A stretch of 64,000 bases of DNA, from NCBI RefSeq assembly GCF_017640745.1, contig NZ_JAEPQA010000014.1, positions 58,763 to 122,762 on the forward strand, written 5' to 3'. Position 1 is the first letter of the stretch; each line of letters opens with the position of its first letter. A program made the translations under genes and the position numbers. Source of the DNA: Nisaea sp. (GTDB taxonomy: Bacteria; Pseudomonadota; Alphaproteobacteria; Thalassobaculales; Thalassobaculaceae). The notes beneath the pieces were generated by a model. The model was not told the DNA's origin, made no database searches, and saw only the letters and a program-made list of their open reading frames with translations. Shown one piece after another: positions 27,851 to 36,932 of the stretch.

Positions 27851-29266
27851 CTACGGCGTTCGCTTCTCTTCCGGCAGCAGATCCTCGCCGGCTTCGGGGA
27901 TGTCGGCGGTGGCGGCATGGCGCTCGAGGGTCTCGGTCTCGTTTTCCAGACCGCCCTCGGATGCGGTCGCGGCCGCGCCGGACTCCTCGGCCGCGGTCTC
28001 CTGAACGGGCGCCGGTGTTTCTGCGATGCCGGCCGCGCTGCCCATCCCAATCACCGGAACGCCTTGGGGGAATACCACTTCGCGGGCCTCGTCCGGCATC
28101 GAGATATTGGCCTCCATCAGCGCTTTCTTCACCAGACGCAACAGGGCCGAGCGCACCTTGAAGACAGAATAGGTGTGGCCGTCGAACCAGAAATAGGCGC
28201 GGAGATTGACCGTCGCGGCGCCGAGGGAGTCGACCAGTACGAGCGGTTCCTCTGGATCCGAGAGAACCGCCTCGTGCTCCGCGAGGACCTTGCGGATGAT
28301 CTCCTGGGCATGCGCGATCGAGACGTCGTAGCCGATGCCGATCTGGAGGAATTCCTGGCGGGCCGGGGCGGCGCTGTAATTGACGATCGTGCTCTTGAAG
28401 ATCACGGCGTTCGGGATCTGGATGTGATTGCCTTCCATCGAGAGCAGGAGGGTGCTGCGGGTGTTCATGCTCTGCACCGTGCCTTGCTGGTCTCCAACGG
28501 AGATGTAGTCGCCCCGGCGGAACGGCTGCCGGATGCTGAGCAGCAGGCTGGCGAGGAAATTCTCGGCGATGTCGCGGAAGGCGAAGCCGATGATGATCCC
28601 CGCGACACCGGCGCCGCCAAGGATCGAAAGCGCGAGCTGGGTCAGACCCGCGACCTGCAGGACGATATAGAGCCCGATCAGGAAGACGGGGATCGCCGCG
28701 ACCCGCGCGATCACACCGCGCAGGTACGGGGACTCGACCTGCCGGCCCAGCATGCGCTCGACCAGCGTGGCGACAAGCTTTGCCGCATAGAAGGCGAACG
28801 GCAGGATGACGATTGCAAGCGCGAACAGCGGCAGGCTGGCGACACCCTTACGCAGCAGGGACTCGATCTCCCTGAGGGCGGGCCGGAAGCTCCAGTCGAC
28901 GTCCGGGGTGACGGTGATCCGGTTGACCACCGCAACCACGTCCTCGGTCTTCGAGGCAAGCTCGCGCGCCCAGGCCCGGCGCTCGTCCGTGTTCGTGTCG
29001 CCGTCGAGAAAGACAACGCCGTCGGATGCGCTGACCCCGATGCCGCGGTACCAGCCCGTGGCGTCGAGAATATTCTCGATCCGAGCGGCGATCTGGTCGT
29101 CGCGGGCCACGGGGGCGACCGCGACCGACTGGGGGGCGGCGGAGAGCTCGCCGTCGGCGGACGGCTTCTCCTGCGCCGAGGCCGTCCCGGACAGCCCGAT
29201 CGCGAACAGCGCGAGCGCGAGCAGCAGCGCCGCGAGAGGCGAAGCCGGGCTCCGGCGGGCGCTCAC
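27851..29266 (-). CDS. BON-domain MscS-type mechanosensitive channel
   Basis: This inner-membrane channel of about 471 aa starts at GTG 29266, whose bases overlap the stop of the small YqaE-like gene (GTGA), so translation is coupled. The signal/TM segment (about 8-30) ends SGTASA. A periplasmic BON domain spans about 55-125 (GVSASDGVVFLDGDTNTDERRAW). Three TM helices follow, then the MscS pore and beta domain (AGVAGIIIGFAFRDIAENFLASLLL, FRRGDYISVGDQQGTV). A charged C-terminal tail follows. It releases solutes on hypo-osmotic shock. A longer frame upstream is the antisense of the small gene's reading and is rejected. Confidence 0.9.
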   Translation of the reverse strand: MSARRSPASPLAALLLALALFAIGLSGTASAQEKPSADGELSAAPQSVAVAPVARDDQIAARIENILDATGWYRGIGVSASDGVVFLDGDTNTDERRAWARELASKTEDVVAVVNRITVTPDVDWSFRPALREIESLLRKGVASLPLFALAIVILPFAFYAAKLVATLVERMLGRQVESPYLRGVIARVAAIPVFLIGLYIVLQVAGLTQLALSILGGAGVAGIIIGFAFRDIAENFLASLLLSIRQPFRRGDYISVGDQQGTVQSMNTRSTLLLSMEGNHIQIPNAVIFKSTIVNYSAAPARQEFLQIGIGYDVSIAHAQEIIRKVLAEHEAVLSDPEEPLVLVDSLGAATVNLRAYFWFDGHTYSVFKVRSALLRLVKKALMEANISMPDEAREVVFPQGVPVIGMGSAAGIAETPAPVQETAAEESGAAATASEGGLENETETLERHAATADIPEAGEDLLPEEKRTP

Positions 29267-29424
29267 GAGCGCTTCGCGATCACCCAGACGCCGTGGACGA
29301 TACCGGGGATGTAGCCAAGGAGAGTGAGCAGGATATTCAGCCAGAAATGCCCGCCGATCCCGACCGTCAGGAACACTCCGAGCGGCGGAAGGAGGATCGT
29401 CAGAAGCAGTCGAATGATGGTCAT
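29263..29424 (-). CDS. YqaE/Pmp3-family small membrane protein
   Basis: This 53-residue gene is too short for usual ORF filters. Starting at ATG 29424 it reads MTIIRLLLTILLPPLGVFLT, then GIGGHFWLNILLTLLGYIPG, and ends in IAKRS. Two hydrophobic helices with the conserved PPLGV and N-x-x-L-T-L-x-G-Y-x-P-G-x-x-H turn are diagnostic of the Pmp3/YqaE stress-linked proteolipid family. Its TGA overlaps the GTG of the MscS gene, tying two membrane-stress proteins into one transcript. Confidence 0.93.
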   Translation of the reverse strand: MTIIRLLLTILLPPLGVFLTVGIGGHFWLNILLTLLGYIPGIVHGVWVIAKRS

Positions 29425-29511
29425 GGCGCGGTCCGTTCAAGGTGACGGTGTTGTCCGATTATAACGCCGGATCCGCGTTTTGGTTCCTTTCAGGAGACAG
29501 GGACGACCGGG

Positions 29512-29546
29512 GCATCAAAAGAAAAGGCCCCGGGAGTCCGGGGCCC
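29512..29546 (-). terminator. Rho-independent terminator of the second chemoreceptor gene
   Basis: Read on the minus strand, an 8-bp GC stem (GGCCCCGG / CCGGGGCC, loop ACTC) is followed by TTTTCTTTTG. It lies about 55 nt after the chemoreceptor stop. This is the clearest intrinsic terminator in the window. Confidence 0.85.
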
Positions 29547-29601
29547 TTCCTTCGTCTTGCTTGTTACCGGCTCGGGCCGGCGGCGCCTTGCGGTGCTGCC
29601 G

Positions 29602-31752
29602 TTAGGCCGCTTCCTCGACGTCGTCCTTGTCCTCGCGGATGTGCGAGATGAACTTGTTCGTCTCGTCCATCAGCAGGTTGCAGTTCCGCGAGAGTTCGTC
29701 CGCCGAGGCCTGGAGCTCTTCCGTTGCAGCGCCCGTGCCCATGGCGTCGTCCGCCACAGCATTGATCTCGTTGACGACGGAGCGGATCTTGTCGAGCGCG
29801 TTGCGGGCCGAGCGGGCAACGGCGCTGGTGGTGGCCGACTGCTGCTCTACCGCGGCGGAGATCTCCGTCATGGTCACGTTCGTCTCGGTCGCGGCCTCGG
29901 TGATGATCGAGACGGCCTTGGTCGAGGATTCGATCTCCGAAAGCATGCCGGACACCTGCTGGCGGATTTCCTCGGTCGCGTTCTGGGTCTGCGAGGCAAG
30001 GTTCTTCACTTCCGAGGCCACAACCGCGAAGCCCTTACCCGCATCGCCGGCGCGGGCCGCCTCGATGGTGGCGTTCAGAGCCAGCAGGTTGGTCTGTTCG
30101 GCGATGTCGGCGATCAGCGAGACGATGTCGTTGATCTTCGCGCTGGCGGCGTTGAGGGCGTTGACCTTCTCCGCCGCGTCGGCCGCCTGTTCCGCAGCGC
30201 GGTTGGTCAGCGCGGAAGTCGAGGCGACCTTGTTCGCGACTTCTGTCACCGCGTGGTTGACCTCGTCAACGGCATTGGTCACCGACTCGATGTCGTGCCC
30301 GGCCTCATTCGCCGAATCCCGGACCGATGCGGAGCGCGAGGCGGTCCGGTTCGCCGTGTTGCTGACTTCGGTCGAGGTCGCCGAGAGTTCGGTTGCAGAG
30401 GAGGAGAGGGCGTCGATCACGCTGCCGACGGCGCTCTCGAAATTGTCGGCGAGGCCCATGATGATGGCGCGCTGTTTCTGGCGTGTGTCGATGCGGAACT
30501 GCTCCTGCTCTTCGCGGTAGCGTTCGGCGGCGCGGCTTTCCTGCTTAAGCTTGTAGAGTGCTCGACTGAGCTGGTGCAGCTCCGTCGGATTCTTGTGGTC
30601 CGGAACCCAGGCTTCGAGATTGCCGGAGGCGAGCTCGACTTGGATTTTCGTCAGTTCCTGGATCGGCCGCGAAAGACGGTTGCCGAAGTAATATCCAGCC
30701 ACACCGACTATGGCGCCGATGGCGACGATACCGATCACGATCTCGATCAGAATTCTGTAGATCGGGGCGAAAATCTCGTCTTTCGACTCGCTTGCTGAGA
30801 AAGCGTATTTCACGCCCAGGAACTCAAGCGGCGAATAGTGCGTGATGCGATACGCGCCGTCGGTTTCGACCTCGGTAATACCGCTTTCTCCCGCCAGGGC
30901 AGTGCGGATCGCGTCGTTCTCCACTTTGCGCTTCAGAATGGCGTCCTTGACCAGCGCCGAGTCGTTGCGGGCCAGGAAATCGGAGCCGACGAGCAGCAGC
31001 TCGCCGCTCGCGCCGAGACCGTCCTTGTTCGACATCAGCTCGTTGATCTTGTCGACAGGCATCTGGAAGGCGAGCACGCCCTTTGTCACTCCGTCGACGA
31101 CGATGGGCGCGGAAATGAAGCTCGCCGGAGCGCCGTGGCTCGGCGCATAGGGGCGGAAATCGAAAAAGCTGTGATCGGTCGGGTCGGATTTTTTCAGCGC
31201 GGCCCGGAAGGCTTTGCCTAGGTCGGTATCCTTCCACTCGCCGGTATTCAGGTTGGTGGCGTAGTCCAGTTCCTTGAAGACGGTGTAGATCAGGTTGCCC
31301 TGGGCGTCGAAGATGAAGATGTCGTAATAGCCGCGGCGTTGCAGCAGGTCGCGGAAGATCGGGTGATAGATCTTGTGGAAGTTCGAATAGGCAGACCCGT
31401 CGCTGGCGGCATCGAGCTTTTCCTTCTGCCCGGTCGGGTTCGGGTTGTCCGTGATATAAAGTTTTTGAAGCGTCTTCATCTGGTCCGTGCCGAGCGCCAC
31501 CCAGGCGTTGGAAAACTGGTTCAAGGCCTGCTTGGTCGTCGGATTTTCTGCGAAGATTGTCAGGTCGTCGCGGATCTGGCCCAGATAATTTGAAAACTGC
31601 TCCTGGCGGATCTTGTCCACGGAGGTGAGCCGTGCTTCCGCCTGATCTTGGAGGGTTTGGGAGGTCTCCCAGGCTGTGACGCCACCCTGGATGAAGAGGG
31701 CCATTATCGCCGGCAGCAGGGCCAGCAGCAGGATCTGTCTGGAAAGACGCAT
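29602..31752 (-). CDS. Methyl-accepting chemotaxis protein with HAMP domain
   Basis: This inner-membrane chemoreceptor of about 716 aa has a first TM at 7-28 and a periplasmic sensor at about 30-325 ([40 protein letters not shown]). A second TM near 330-355 is followed by a HAMP domain (about 357-410; [13 protein letters not shown]). The signalling hairpin has [19 protein letters not shown]. The acidic C-terminal tail lacks a clear CheR-binding pentapeptide. ATG 31752 follows a CGGAG site; the GTG one codon earlier is less likely. The sensor is related to that of the receptor at 11555-13594. Confidence 0.95.
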   Translation of the reverse strand: MRLSRQILLLALLPAIMALFIQGGVTAWETSQTLQDQAEARLTSVDKIRQEQFSNYLGQIRDDLTIFAENPTTKQALNQFSNAWVALGTDQMKTLQKLYITDNPNPTGQKEKLDAASDGSAYSNFHKIYHPIFRDLLQRRGYYDIFIFDAQGNLIYTVFKELDYATNLNTGEWKDTDLGKAFRAALKKSDPTDHSFFDFRPYAPSHGAPASFISAPIVVDGVTKGVLAFQMPVDKINELMSNKDGLGASGELLLVGSDFLARNDSALVKDAILKRKVENDAIRTALAGESGITEVETDGAYRITHYSPLEFLGVKYAFSASESKDEIFAPIYRILIEIVIGIVAIGAIVGVAGYYFGNRLSRPIQELTKIQVELASGNLEAWVPDHKNPTELHQLSRALYKLKQESRAAERYREEQEQFRIDTRQKQRAIIMGLADNFESAVGSVIDALSSSATELSATSTEVSNTANRTASRSASVRDSANEAGHDIESVTNAVDEVNHAVTEVANKVASTSALTNRAAEQAADAAEKVNALNAASAKINDIVSLIADIAEQTNLLALNATIEAARAGDAGKGFAVVASEVKNLASQTQNATEEIRQQVSGMLSEIESSTKAVSIITEAATETNVTMTEISAAVEQQSATTSAVARSARNALDKIRSVVNEINAVADDAMGTGAATEELQASADELSRNCNLLMDETNKFISHIREDKDDVEEAA

Positions 31753-32066
31753 CACGGGTCTCCGCGCTAAAGGAGAAAGGCTGACAAAAATAAACGCGCG
31801 ATACGCTTAGCGAAGTCTCACCGGTATCGCGATGGCGTGAATAATTTAGCGAAAATTTTAATTTTTAATGAAAATGCCGGATATTCCGCTGAGATCGCCG
31901 TGGGCGTTCGAAAACGCCAAACGCATGTCGAATTCTCTTCCTCCGGAAACTGTGTTACGGGAATTTTAAGGTGATCGCGCGGGGCGTCCATACGCGGAGA
32001 AGGTGTGGTGGGCGGCAAGAGACGCGGCTAGGGGGGAGTTCACTTTCATGAACGGGGGACCTGCCT
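31753..32066. other. Divergent intergenic region, chemoreceptor / nucleobase permease
   Basis: No gene is seen. It must hold promoters for both divergent genes. A short AT-rich block (about 31785-31870, including AATTTAGCGAAAATTTTAATTT) lies on the chemoreceptor side, and a GGGGGACC ribosome site precedes the permease ATG. No riboswitch-like fold was recognised. Confidence 0.3.
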
Positions 32067-33494
32067 ATGACCAGCACTTCGATCGGAACGCCCGATCAGC
32101 TTCGTGATCCGGACTACACGCCACCGCCCGCCAAGGCCATCCCGCTCGGGATCCAGCATGTGCTGGCAATGTTCGTCTCGAATGTGACGCCCGCGATCAT
32201 CGTCGCCGGCGCCGCCGGGTTCGGGTTCGGCTCCAATTCGCCGCACTTCCCGGAACTGCTCTACATGATCCAGATGTCGATGGTCTTCGCCGGCATCGCG
32301 ACCCTGCTGCAGACGATCTCGCTCGGACCGGTCGGCGCGAAACTGCCGGTGGTGCAGGGCACCTCGTTCGCCTTCCTGCCGATCATGATCCCGCTGGTCG
32401 CGGGCAAGGGCGTGGACGGGCTGGCCGCGCTCTTCACCGGCGTCATCGTCGGCGGCATCTTCCATGCCCTGCTAGGAACCGTCATCGGCAAGATCCGCTT
32501 TGCCCTGCCGCCGCTGGTGACCGGTCTCGTCGTCACGCTGATCGGCCTCGCTCTGGTCAAGGTCGGGATTCAGTACGCCGCCGGCGGCGTTCCGGCGATG
32601 GACAAGCCGGAATACGGCTCTCTACTGAACTGGTCCGCCGCGGTGGTCGTCATCATGGTGACGCTCGGCCTTAAGTTCTTCGCCCGCGGGATGCTCTCGA
32701 TCTCGGCCGTGCTCATCGGTCTTCTGGTCGGCTATGTCTACGCCATCACCATCGGCATGCTGCCGTTGTCCGCGATCGCCGGATCCTGGGAGCGCGCGGC
32801 TTTCTTCGCCCTGCCGCAGCCGTTCAAATACGGCGTCGAATTCTCCGCCGCCGCGATCATCGGCTTCTGCCTGATGGCCTTTGTTTCGGCCGTCGAGACG
32901 GTGGGCGACGTTTCCGGCATCACCAAGGGCGGCGCCGGACGCGAGGCGACGGACAAGGAGATCCAGGGCGCGACCTATGCCGACGGTATCGGTACGGCGG
33001 TGGCCGGCTTCTTCGGTGCCCTGCCGAACACCTCCTTCAGCCAGAACGTGGGCCTCGTAGCGATGACCGGGGTAATGAGCCGCTACGTGGTGACCTACGG
33101 CGCGATCTTCCTGATCGTCTGCGGGCTGGTGCCGAAAGTGGGCGCGATCATCCGCACCATCCCGATCGAGGTGCTGGGCGGCGGCGTGATCGTCATGTTC
33201 GGCATGGTGGTCGCGGCCGGCATCTCGATGCTGAGCGATGTGCACTGGAACCGGCGCAACATGGTGATCTTCGCCATCGCGCTCTCCATCGGCCTCGGCT
33301 TGCAGTTGGAACCGAAGGCGGTGCAGTACCTGCCGGACACGCTCCGTATCCTGATGACCTCGGGACTGCTGCCGGCGGCTTTCATTGCCATCGTGCTCAA
33401 CCTGGTTCTGCCGGAGGAACTGTCGGAGGAGGCGACCGAGGAAGTCTCGGGAGGCCTGTCCGGGCGCGGCAACGGATCACTGTCGGGAGAATAG
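32067..33494 (+). CDS. NCS2-family xanthine/uracil permease
   Basis: The 475-residue inner-membrane symporter for nucleobases has about 14 hydrophobic helices. The NCS2 signatures are GIQHVLAMFVSNVTPA in TM1, PVVQGTSFAF (about 92-101), FVSAVETVGDVSGI (the substrate-binding E region, about 270-283) and the motif PNTSFSQNVGLVAMTG (about 318-333). The Q-N-x-G form is typical of xanthine/urate-type members, but the substrate is not certain. It is flanked by unrelated genes, with no purine-catabolism neighbours in view. Confidence 0.93.
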   Translation: MTSTSIGTPDQLRDPDYTPPPAKAIPLGIQHVLAMFVSNVTPAIIVAGAAGFGFGSNSPHFPELLYMIQMSMVFAGIATLLQTISLGPVGAKLPVVQGTSFAFLPIMIPLVAGKGVDGLAALFTGVIVGGIFHALLGTVIGKIRFALPPLVTGLVVTLIGLALVKVGIQYAAGGVPAMDKPEYGSLLNWSAAVVVIMVTLGLKFFARGMLSISAVLIGLLVGYVYAITIGMLPLSAIAGSWERAAFFALPQPFKYGVEFSAAAIIGFCLMAFVSAVETVGDVSGITKGGAGREATDKEIQGATYADGIGTAVAGFFGALPNTSFSQNVGLVAMTGVMSRYVVTYGAIFLIVCGLVPKVGAIIRTIPIEVLGGGVIVMFGMVVAAGISMLSDVHWNRRNMVIFAIALSIGLGLQLEPKAVQYLPDTLRILMTSGLLPAAFIAIVLNLVLPEELSEEATEEVSGGLSGRGNGSLSGE

Positions 33495-33689
33495 GCCCTC
33501 AGCGGATCAGGGACGGTCTGTTTCGCTGCAGACATGCTCTGTGGCCGGTTTTCCGGCGCTTGCTGGCATCTCGGCCGGTCGCCTGGAAATCTTCATACCT
33601 CCTGTGTGTGGGGACGATAGAGGAGTCCACGGCCGCACCGATACGTGTTAATTGAATTCTCACCGCCATCGAAGAAAGAGAGGACCCTG

Positions 33690-34799
33690 ATGCTGGACGA
33701 TCAAGTCCCCGTCGAAACAGTCGGAACCGTGAATCCGGACCTAGGCATCGACTTCAGGGATAATGTTCTCGCCAAGATCCGTGCGGGACAGCGAAAGTTT
33801 TATCCGGAAATGGCGGATCTCTCCTGGTACGGCAGCTTCCTGACGCACCTGCAGCGGACAAATGGGCGGAAATTCAAGGATCAGCTCGCACAGGTTCTTG
33901 CTGAACACACAAGGTGGATAACTCGCGATTTCGACATTAAGGGTGCGGCCGGCGATCCGGTTCTCGGCAAAATGGCTGCGAACATGAAGACCAGCGGGTT
34001 CGTCTACCTCCAGTTTCCGGATGCGGTCCTCAGCGATCTGAAACAGTCGCTCGAGGCGAGCAAATATAAGAACGCGGTCGAGGGAGTTTTGCTGTCATTC
34101 GATGAAGTTCTCAGCAAGGGAACACGAACTGGTTATTCGACTGCATCCGCAGCCGAGCATGGCGATTCGAACCTTCTGGATTTTCCAGCGATCGCCCGGA
34201 TCGCACAAAACCCTTCAGTCCTTCGCGTTTTGCGTGACCACCTCGGAGCGTTGCCGATGGTCGGCGGTTTCGAAATCACGCTCAATCAGGCGAATAAGAC
34301 CGGGGATGTTCCGTCTGGCGATTGGCATGCGGACAAGGGGTCCATCGCGTTCTGTAAGATGTTCATCTATTTGAATGACATAGACAAAGCGAGGGGGCCT
34401 CACGGCTTTGTCATGGGTTCGCACGATCTTGCCGCAGTTGAGGCCCGCCTTAGGGCGGATACGTCTCTTACGGAACGAGCGGTCGTCGAATTGCTGAACA
34501 TGCAGAGATGGCCTCAGGAACTCATTCATCGGTATTTCCCGGAAGAGCAGAAATATCACTGCGGTCCGGCGGGACTTGCGATTCTCGAAGATACGCGAGG
34601 CTTCCATCGCGGGAGCGAACTAACAAATGGATACCGCTGGATGATTACGATCCAATGGTGTCTTGATCCCGTGACCCTGGCGATGCCGGACCGGATCGAC
34701 CTCAAAGACGTGGATCCGAGCCTAGTCCCGGCCTCCGAACTGGAGCGGGCGAGATTTCGCCATATTTTTTCTCGTTATCTTGTCCCCTCACATGACTAG
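33690..34799 (+). CDS. Phytanoyl-CoA dioxygenase-like Fe(II)/2-oxoglutarate protein
   Basis: The predicted 369-residue protein starts at ATG 33690 after AGAGAGGA; the in-frame GTG at 33645 has no site. A double-stranded beta-helix core is suggested by the metal motif WHADKG (H about 213, D about 215), the PHGFVMGSHD segment and a distal histidine in TRGFHRGSE (about 305). These are the three Fe ligands expected of the PhyH family. The N-terminal 100 residues are not assigned. The substrate is unknown; the methyltransferase gene 43 bp downstream suggests a small modification operon. GC is lower than in neighbouring core genes. Confidence 0.8.
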   Translation: MLDDQVPVETVGTVNPDLGIDFRDNVLAKIRAGQRKFYPEMADLSWYGSFLTHLQRTNGRKFKDQLAQVLAEHTRWITRDFDIKGAAGDPVLGKMAANMKTSGFVYLQFPDAVLSDLKQSLEASKYKNAVEGVLLSFDEVLSKGTRTGYSTASAAEHGDSNLLDFPAIARIAQNPSVLRVLRDHLGALPMVGGFEITLNQANKTGDVPSGDWHADKGSIAFCKMFIYLNDIDKARGPHGFVMGSHDLAAVEARLRADTSLTERAVVELLNMQRWPQELIHRYFPEEQKYHCGPAGLAILEDTRGFHRGSELTNGYRWMITIQWCLDPVTLAMPDRIDLKDVDPSLVPASELERARFRHIFSRYLVPSHD

Positions 34800-34842
34800 A
34801 ACGAGAGACCGTTCACTTATGAGAAGCGTGGAAGGTTGAGGA

Positions 34843-35598
34843 ATGGAATTCCGTATTGTCCACATTGATAGCGGCTACACTTACCGCAGCCTTAAAGAGG
34901 CCGGTGGCGAAAAGAACATGTATCAGCGCAATGTGAAGAAGGATTTTTCAGGTTTCGAACAATTCTACGATGAGAGACAGAGCACGATTCTGAAGAGCAG
35001 CCCGGGGCTGTTTGACGCGAAAGACCGCTCATTTCAGCTTGCTTTGATGCGCAACCGGTTCGGGATGTTGCCACATCATAAATACCTGGATTACGGCTGC
35101 GCCACCCTCGCCGCCGGGCGACATATTATCGAGTATCTGGAGGCTGGTGGGTACACTGGAATGGATGTCTCAGAAGAAGCCATCCGGCTGGCTCAGGACC
35201 GGATTAAGAATCCGCCTCTTCGTGAGAAAAATCCCCGCCTGTTTCATATCAAAGACGGTGTTTTTCCGGAGTTGGAGTCCTCGTATTTCGACTATGCAGT
35301 TGCGTTTTCCGTGTTTACGCATTGTCCACCGAAATTGGTTTTGAATATTATGAAGTATATTTATCGCCTCTTAGCGCCAGGTGGATTGTTTGTTGCTTCA
35401 ATAAGTGTCGCGGAAAAAGACATATTGATGCAGGGTTATCATAATTTTTATTATCCAAAAGAATTTTTCTACTTTGTTGCAGGGAAAATGAATATAGATC
35501 TAAGCATTGTTGAAGATGAGACGTCACTCGACGCCAGGGCAAAAAATCCACAACTCATCGGTGATCCGATGAATGTCCTGATCAGAAAACCCGCCTAG
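34843..35598 (+). CDS. Class I SAM-dependent methyltransferase
   Basis: This 251-residue protein has a Rossmann methyltransferase core. Motif I is YLDYGCATLAAGRHI (about 82-96), motif II is YTGMDVSEEAIRLA, and motif IV/post is FDYAVAFSVFTHCPPKL. LLAPGGLFVASIS follows as motif VI. The first 65 residues resemble an accessory N-terminal segment. A second Met at 26 (MYQRNVKKDF) is an alternative start. It is probably cotranscribed with the PhyH-like gene; the target molecule is unknown. It is lower in GC than the genome background. Confidence 0.88.
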   Translation: MEFRIVHIDSGYTYRSLKEAGGEKNMYQRNVKKDFSGFEQFYDERQSTILKSSPGLFDAKDRSFQLALMRNRFGMLPHHKYLDYGCATLAAGRHIIEYLEAGGYTGMDVSEEAIRLAQDRIKNPPLREKNPRLFHIKDGVFPELESSYFDYAVAFSVFTHCPPKLVLNIMKYIYRLLAPGGLFVASISVAEKDILMQGYHNFYYPKEFFYFVAGKMNIDLSIVEDETSLDARAKNPQLIGDPMNVLIRKPA

Positions 35599-35949
35599 GC
35601 ACTCATTGTTAGAAAAAATATGATATGAGCGGTGCGTGTGTTTTCGTCCGCCCGGGGGCCTCTGTTTCCGGTGCTGTAGGCGCGACCGCTCTGCCAGACG
35701 CTGTCGGGCCGTTTGCACTGGATTTTAGGGGGGGACGGGAGTGGATTTCCCTTTCCTTCGCATCGGCCTTCAACCAATAGGTCTATCTGACCTTCGAGGC
35801 CCGGGAAGAAGTGGAGTTCGTCGACGAGAATCCGGAGATCGGCATCGTCCGGACGAGTGCGGACGGTATCCATATCTTCATCCGCTCCGTCGGCCGCGAA
35901 GGCGAGCCCTTTCCGCACGATGAGGACAAGAGCACGTTAGACTGTCGCT
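35599..35949. other. Gap with a possible decayed reading frame
   Basis: No solid gene is present. After a TAG at about 35799 a plus-strand frame reads VYLTFEAREEVEFVDENPEI and continues with protein-like composition for about 70 codons, stopping near 35985 inside the 3' end of the minus-strand hydrolase gene. The only internal start is a GTG (about 35833) without a ribosome site. It may be a remnant of a small gene. Confidence 0.25.
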
Positions 35950-36720
35950 TCACAGGTTACCGAGAAACGATTTCACCCGCTGGTTGACCTGATCGGGATC
36001 CTCCCAGGCGGGAAACCCTCCCGCGCCGTCGATCAGCACGGATTCGCTTGTCGGGGTCAAGGCATCGATCTCGGCGGCCAAGCGCAGGAAATCCCTGTGA
36101 TCGAGGCTGCCATTATAGATCAGAACCGGGATTGCGATCCGCGAGAGAGCGGGGCCGAAATCTCCGACCGGGGCTGGAGATGCGGTGTCCGTCCACGGAC
36201 GGCCTTTGAAATCCTCGACGATCCGCCGCTGTTCCGAGGCGCGGCGGGTCTCCGGATCGGCGCGCATGGTCTCGAACCAGCAGCTCTCCTCCCACCAGAC
36301 GCGGCGCGCCTCTTCCATCCCGGCCTCCGCAGCGACGCGCCGGACCCGGGCGATCATCTCGTTGGCCACATCGGGGTTTCGGCCCGGAATGACCGGAGCC
36401 TCAAGCACAAGCGCGTCGATCAGTCCCGGCGGTTCTGTCGCCGCGAGATAGAGTCCGACGGCGGCACCCGTGTGCGTGCCCCAGAACCGGGCGTGTGTGA
36501 CGCCGTGCGCGCGCATCTGCCCGAGGATGTGGGCGGAGAACTCGATATGGCCGAAAGGGCCGGCCGCGTCCGATGCCTCGCCGTGGCCGAGCAGATCGAG
36601 GGCGAGGACCCGGTGGGTGTCCGAAAAGACCTCGGCCTGCCGGTCGAAGATGCGCCGGTCCTGCGACATGCCATGCACCATGACCAGCCAGGGGAGACTG
36701 TCCTTTTCCGTCCCGCTCAT
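35950..36720 (-). CDS. Alpha/beta-hydrolase fold protein lacking the catalytic triad
   Basis: The 256-residue protein has a clear alpha/beta-hydrolase fold: WLVMVHGMSQDRRIFD, VLALDLLGHGEASD and a cap region. The nucleophile elbow reads G-T-H-T-G (FWGTHTGAAVG, about 82), with His where Ser/Cys/Asp should be. The expected catalytic His is replaced in GAGGFPAWEDP, where the usual GxGHFP has Gly. Only the acid (NGSLDHRD) persists. It is the last gene of the homogentisate operon, overlapping the DUF2783 gene by an ATGA. It is likely a non-hydrolytic binding protein or a lyase-like variant. Confidence 0.88.
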   Translation of the reverse strand: MSGTEKDSLPWLVMVHGMSQDRRIFDRQAEVFSDTHRVLALDLLGHGEASDAAGPFGHIEFSAHILGQMRAHGVTHARFWGTHTGAAVGLYLAATEPPGLIDALVLEAPVIPGRNPDVANEMIARVRRVAAEAGMEEARRVWWEESCWFETMRADPETRRASEQRRIVEDFKGRPWTDTASPAPVGDFGPALSRIAIPVLIYNGSLDHRDFLRLAAEIDALTPTSESVLIDGAGGFPAWEDPDQVNQRVKSFLGNL

Positions 36721-36932
36721 GATTTTGCGCCGCCTTGCGGAGTGATGTCGCGGGCCGCTGCGAGGGCCTTGCTCAGTTTCTCCCGTTCGCCGATCTGGTT
36801 CGCCAGCAGCAGGATCAGCCGGGCGTTGAGAGCGTCGCTCTCCGCCTTCGTCAGCCCTTCATGCGCTGCGAGCAGTTCGGCATAGAAGCCGTCGGGATCC
36901 TGCAGGTTGGGCGAAGTCTTGAGGTCGCTCAT
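36717..36932 (-). CDS. DUF2783-family small protein
   Basis: The 71-residue protein has the family pattern LQDPDGFYAELLAAHEGL and ALNARLILLLANQIG. It overlaps both neighbours by ATGA (4 nt), so it is translationally locked to the FAD monooxygenase upstream and the hydrolase-like gene downstream. DUF2783 proteins usually sit next to such monooxygenases. A role as a small subunit or stabiliser is inference. Confidence 0.88.
   Translation of the reverse strand: MSDLKTSPNLQDPDGFYAELLAAHEGLTKAESDALNARLILLLANQIGEREKLSKALAAARDITPQGGAKS

Noticed and set aside
31753..32066. Purine riboswitch before the nucleobase permease
   Set aside because: No conserved purine aptamer core could be traced in the leader.
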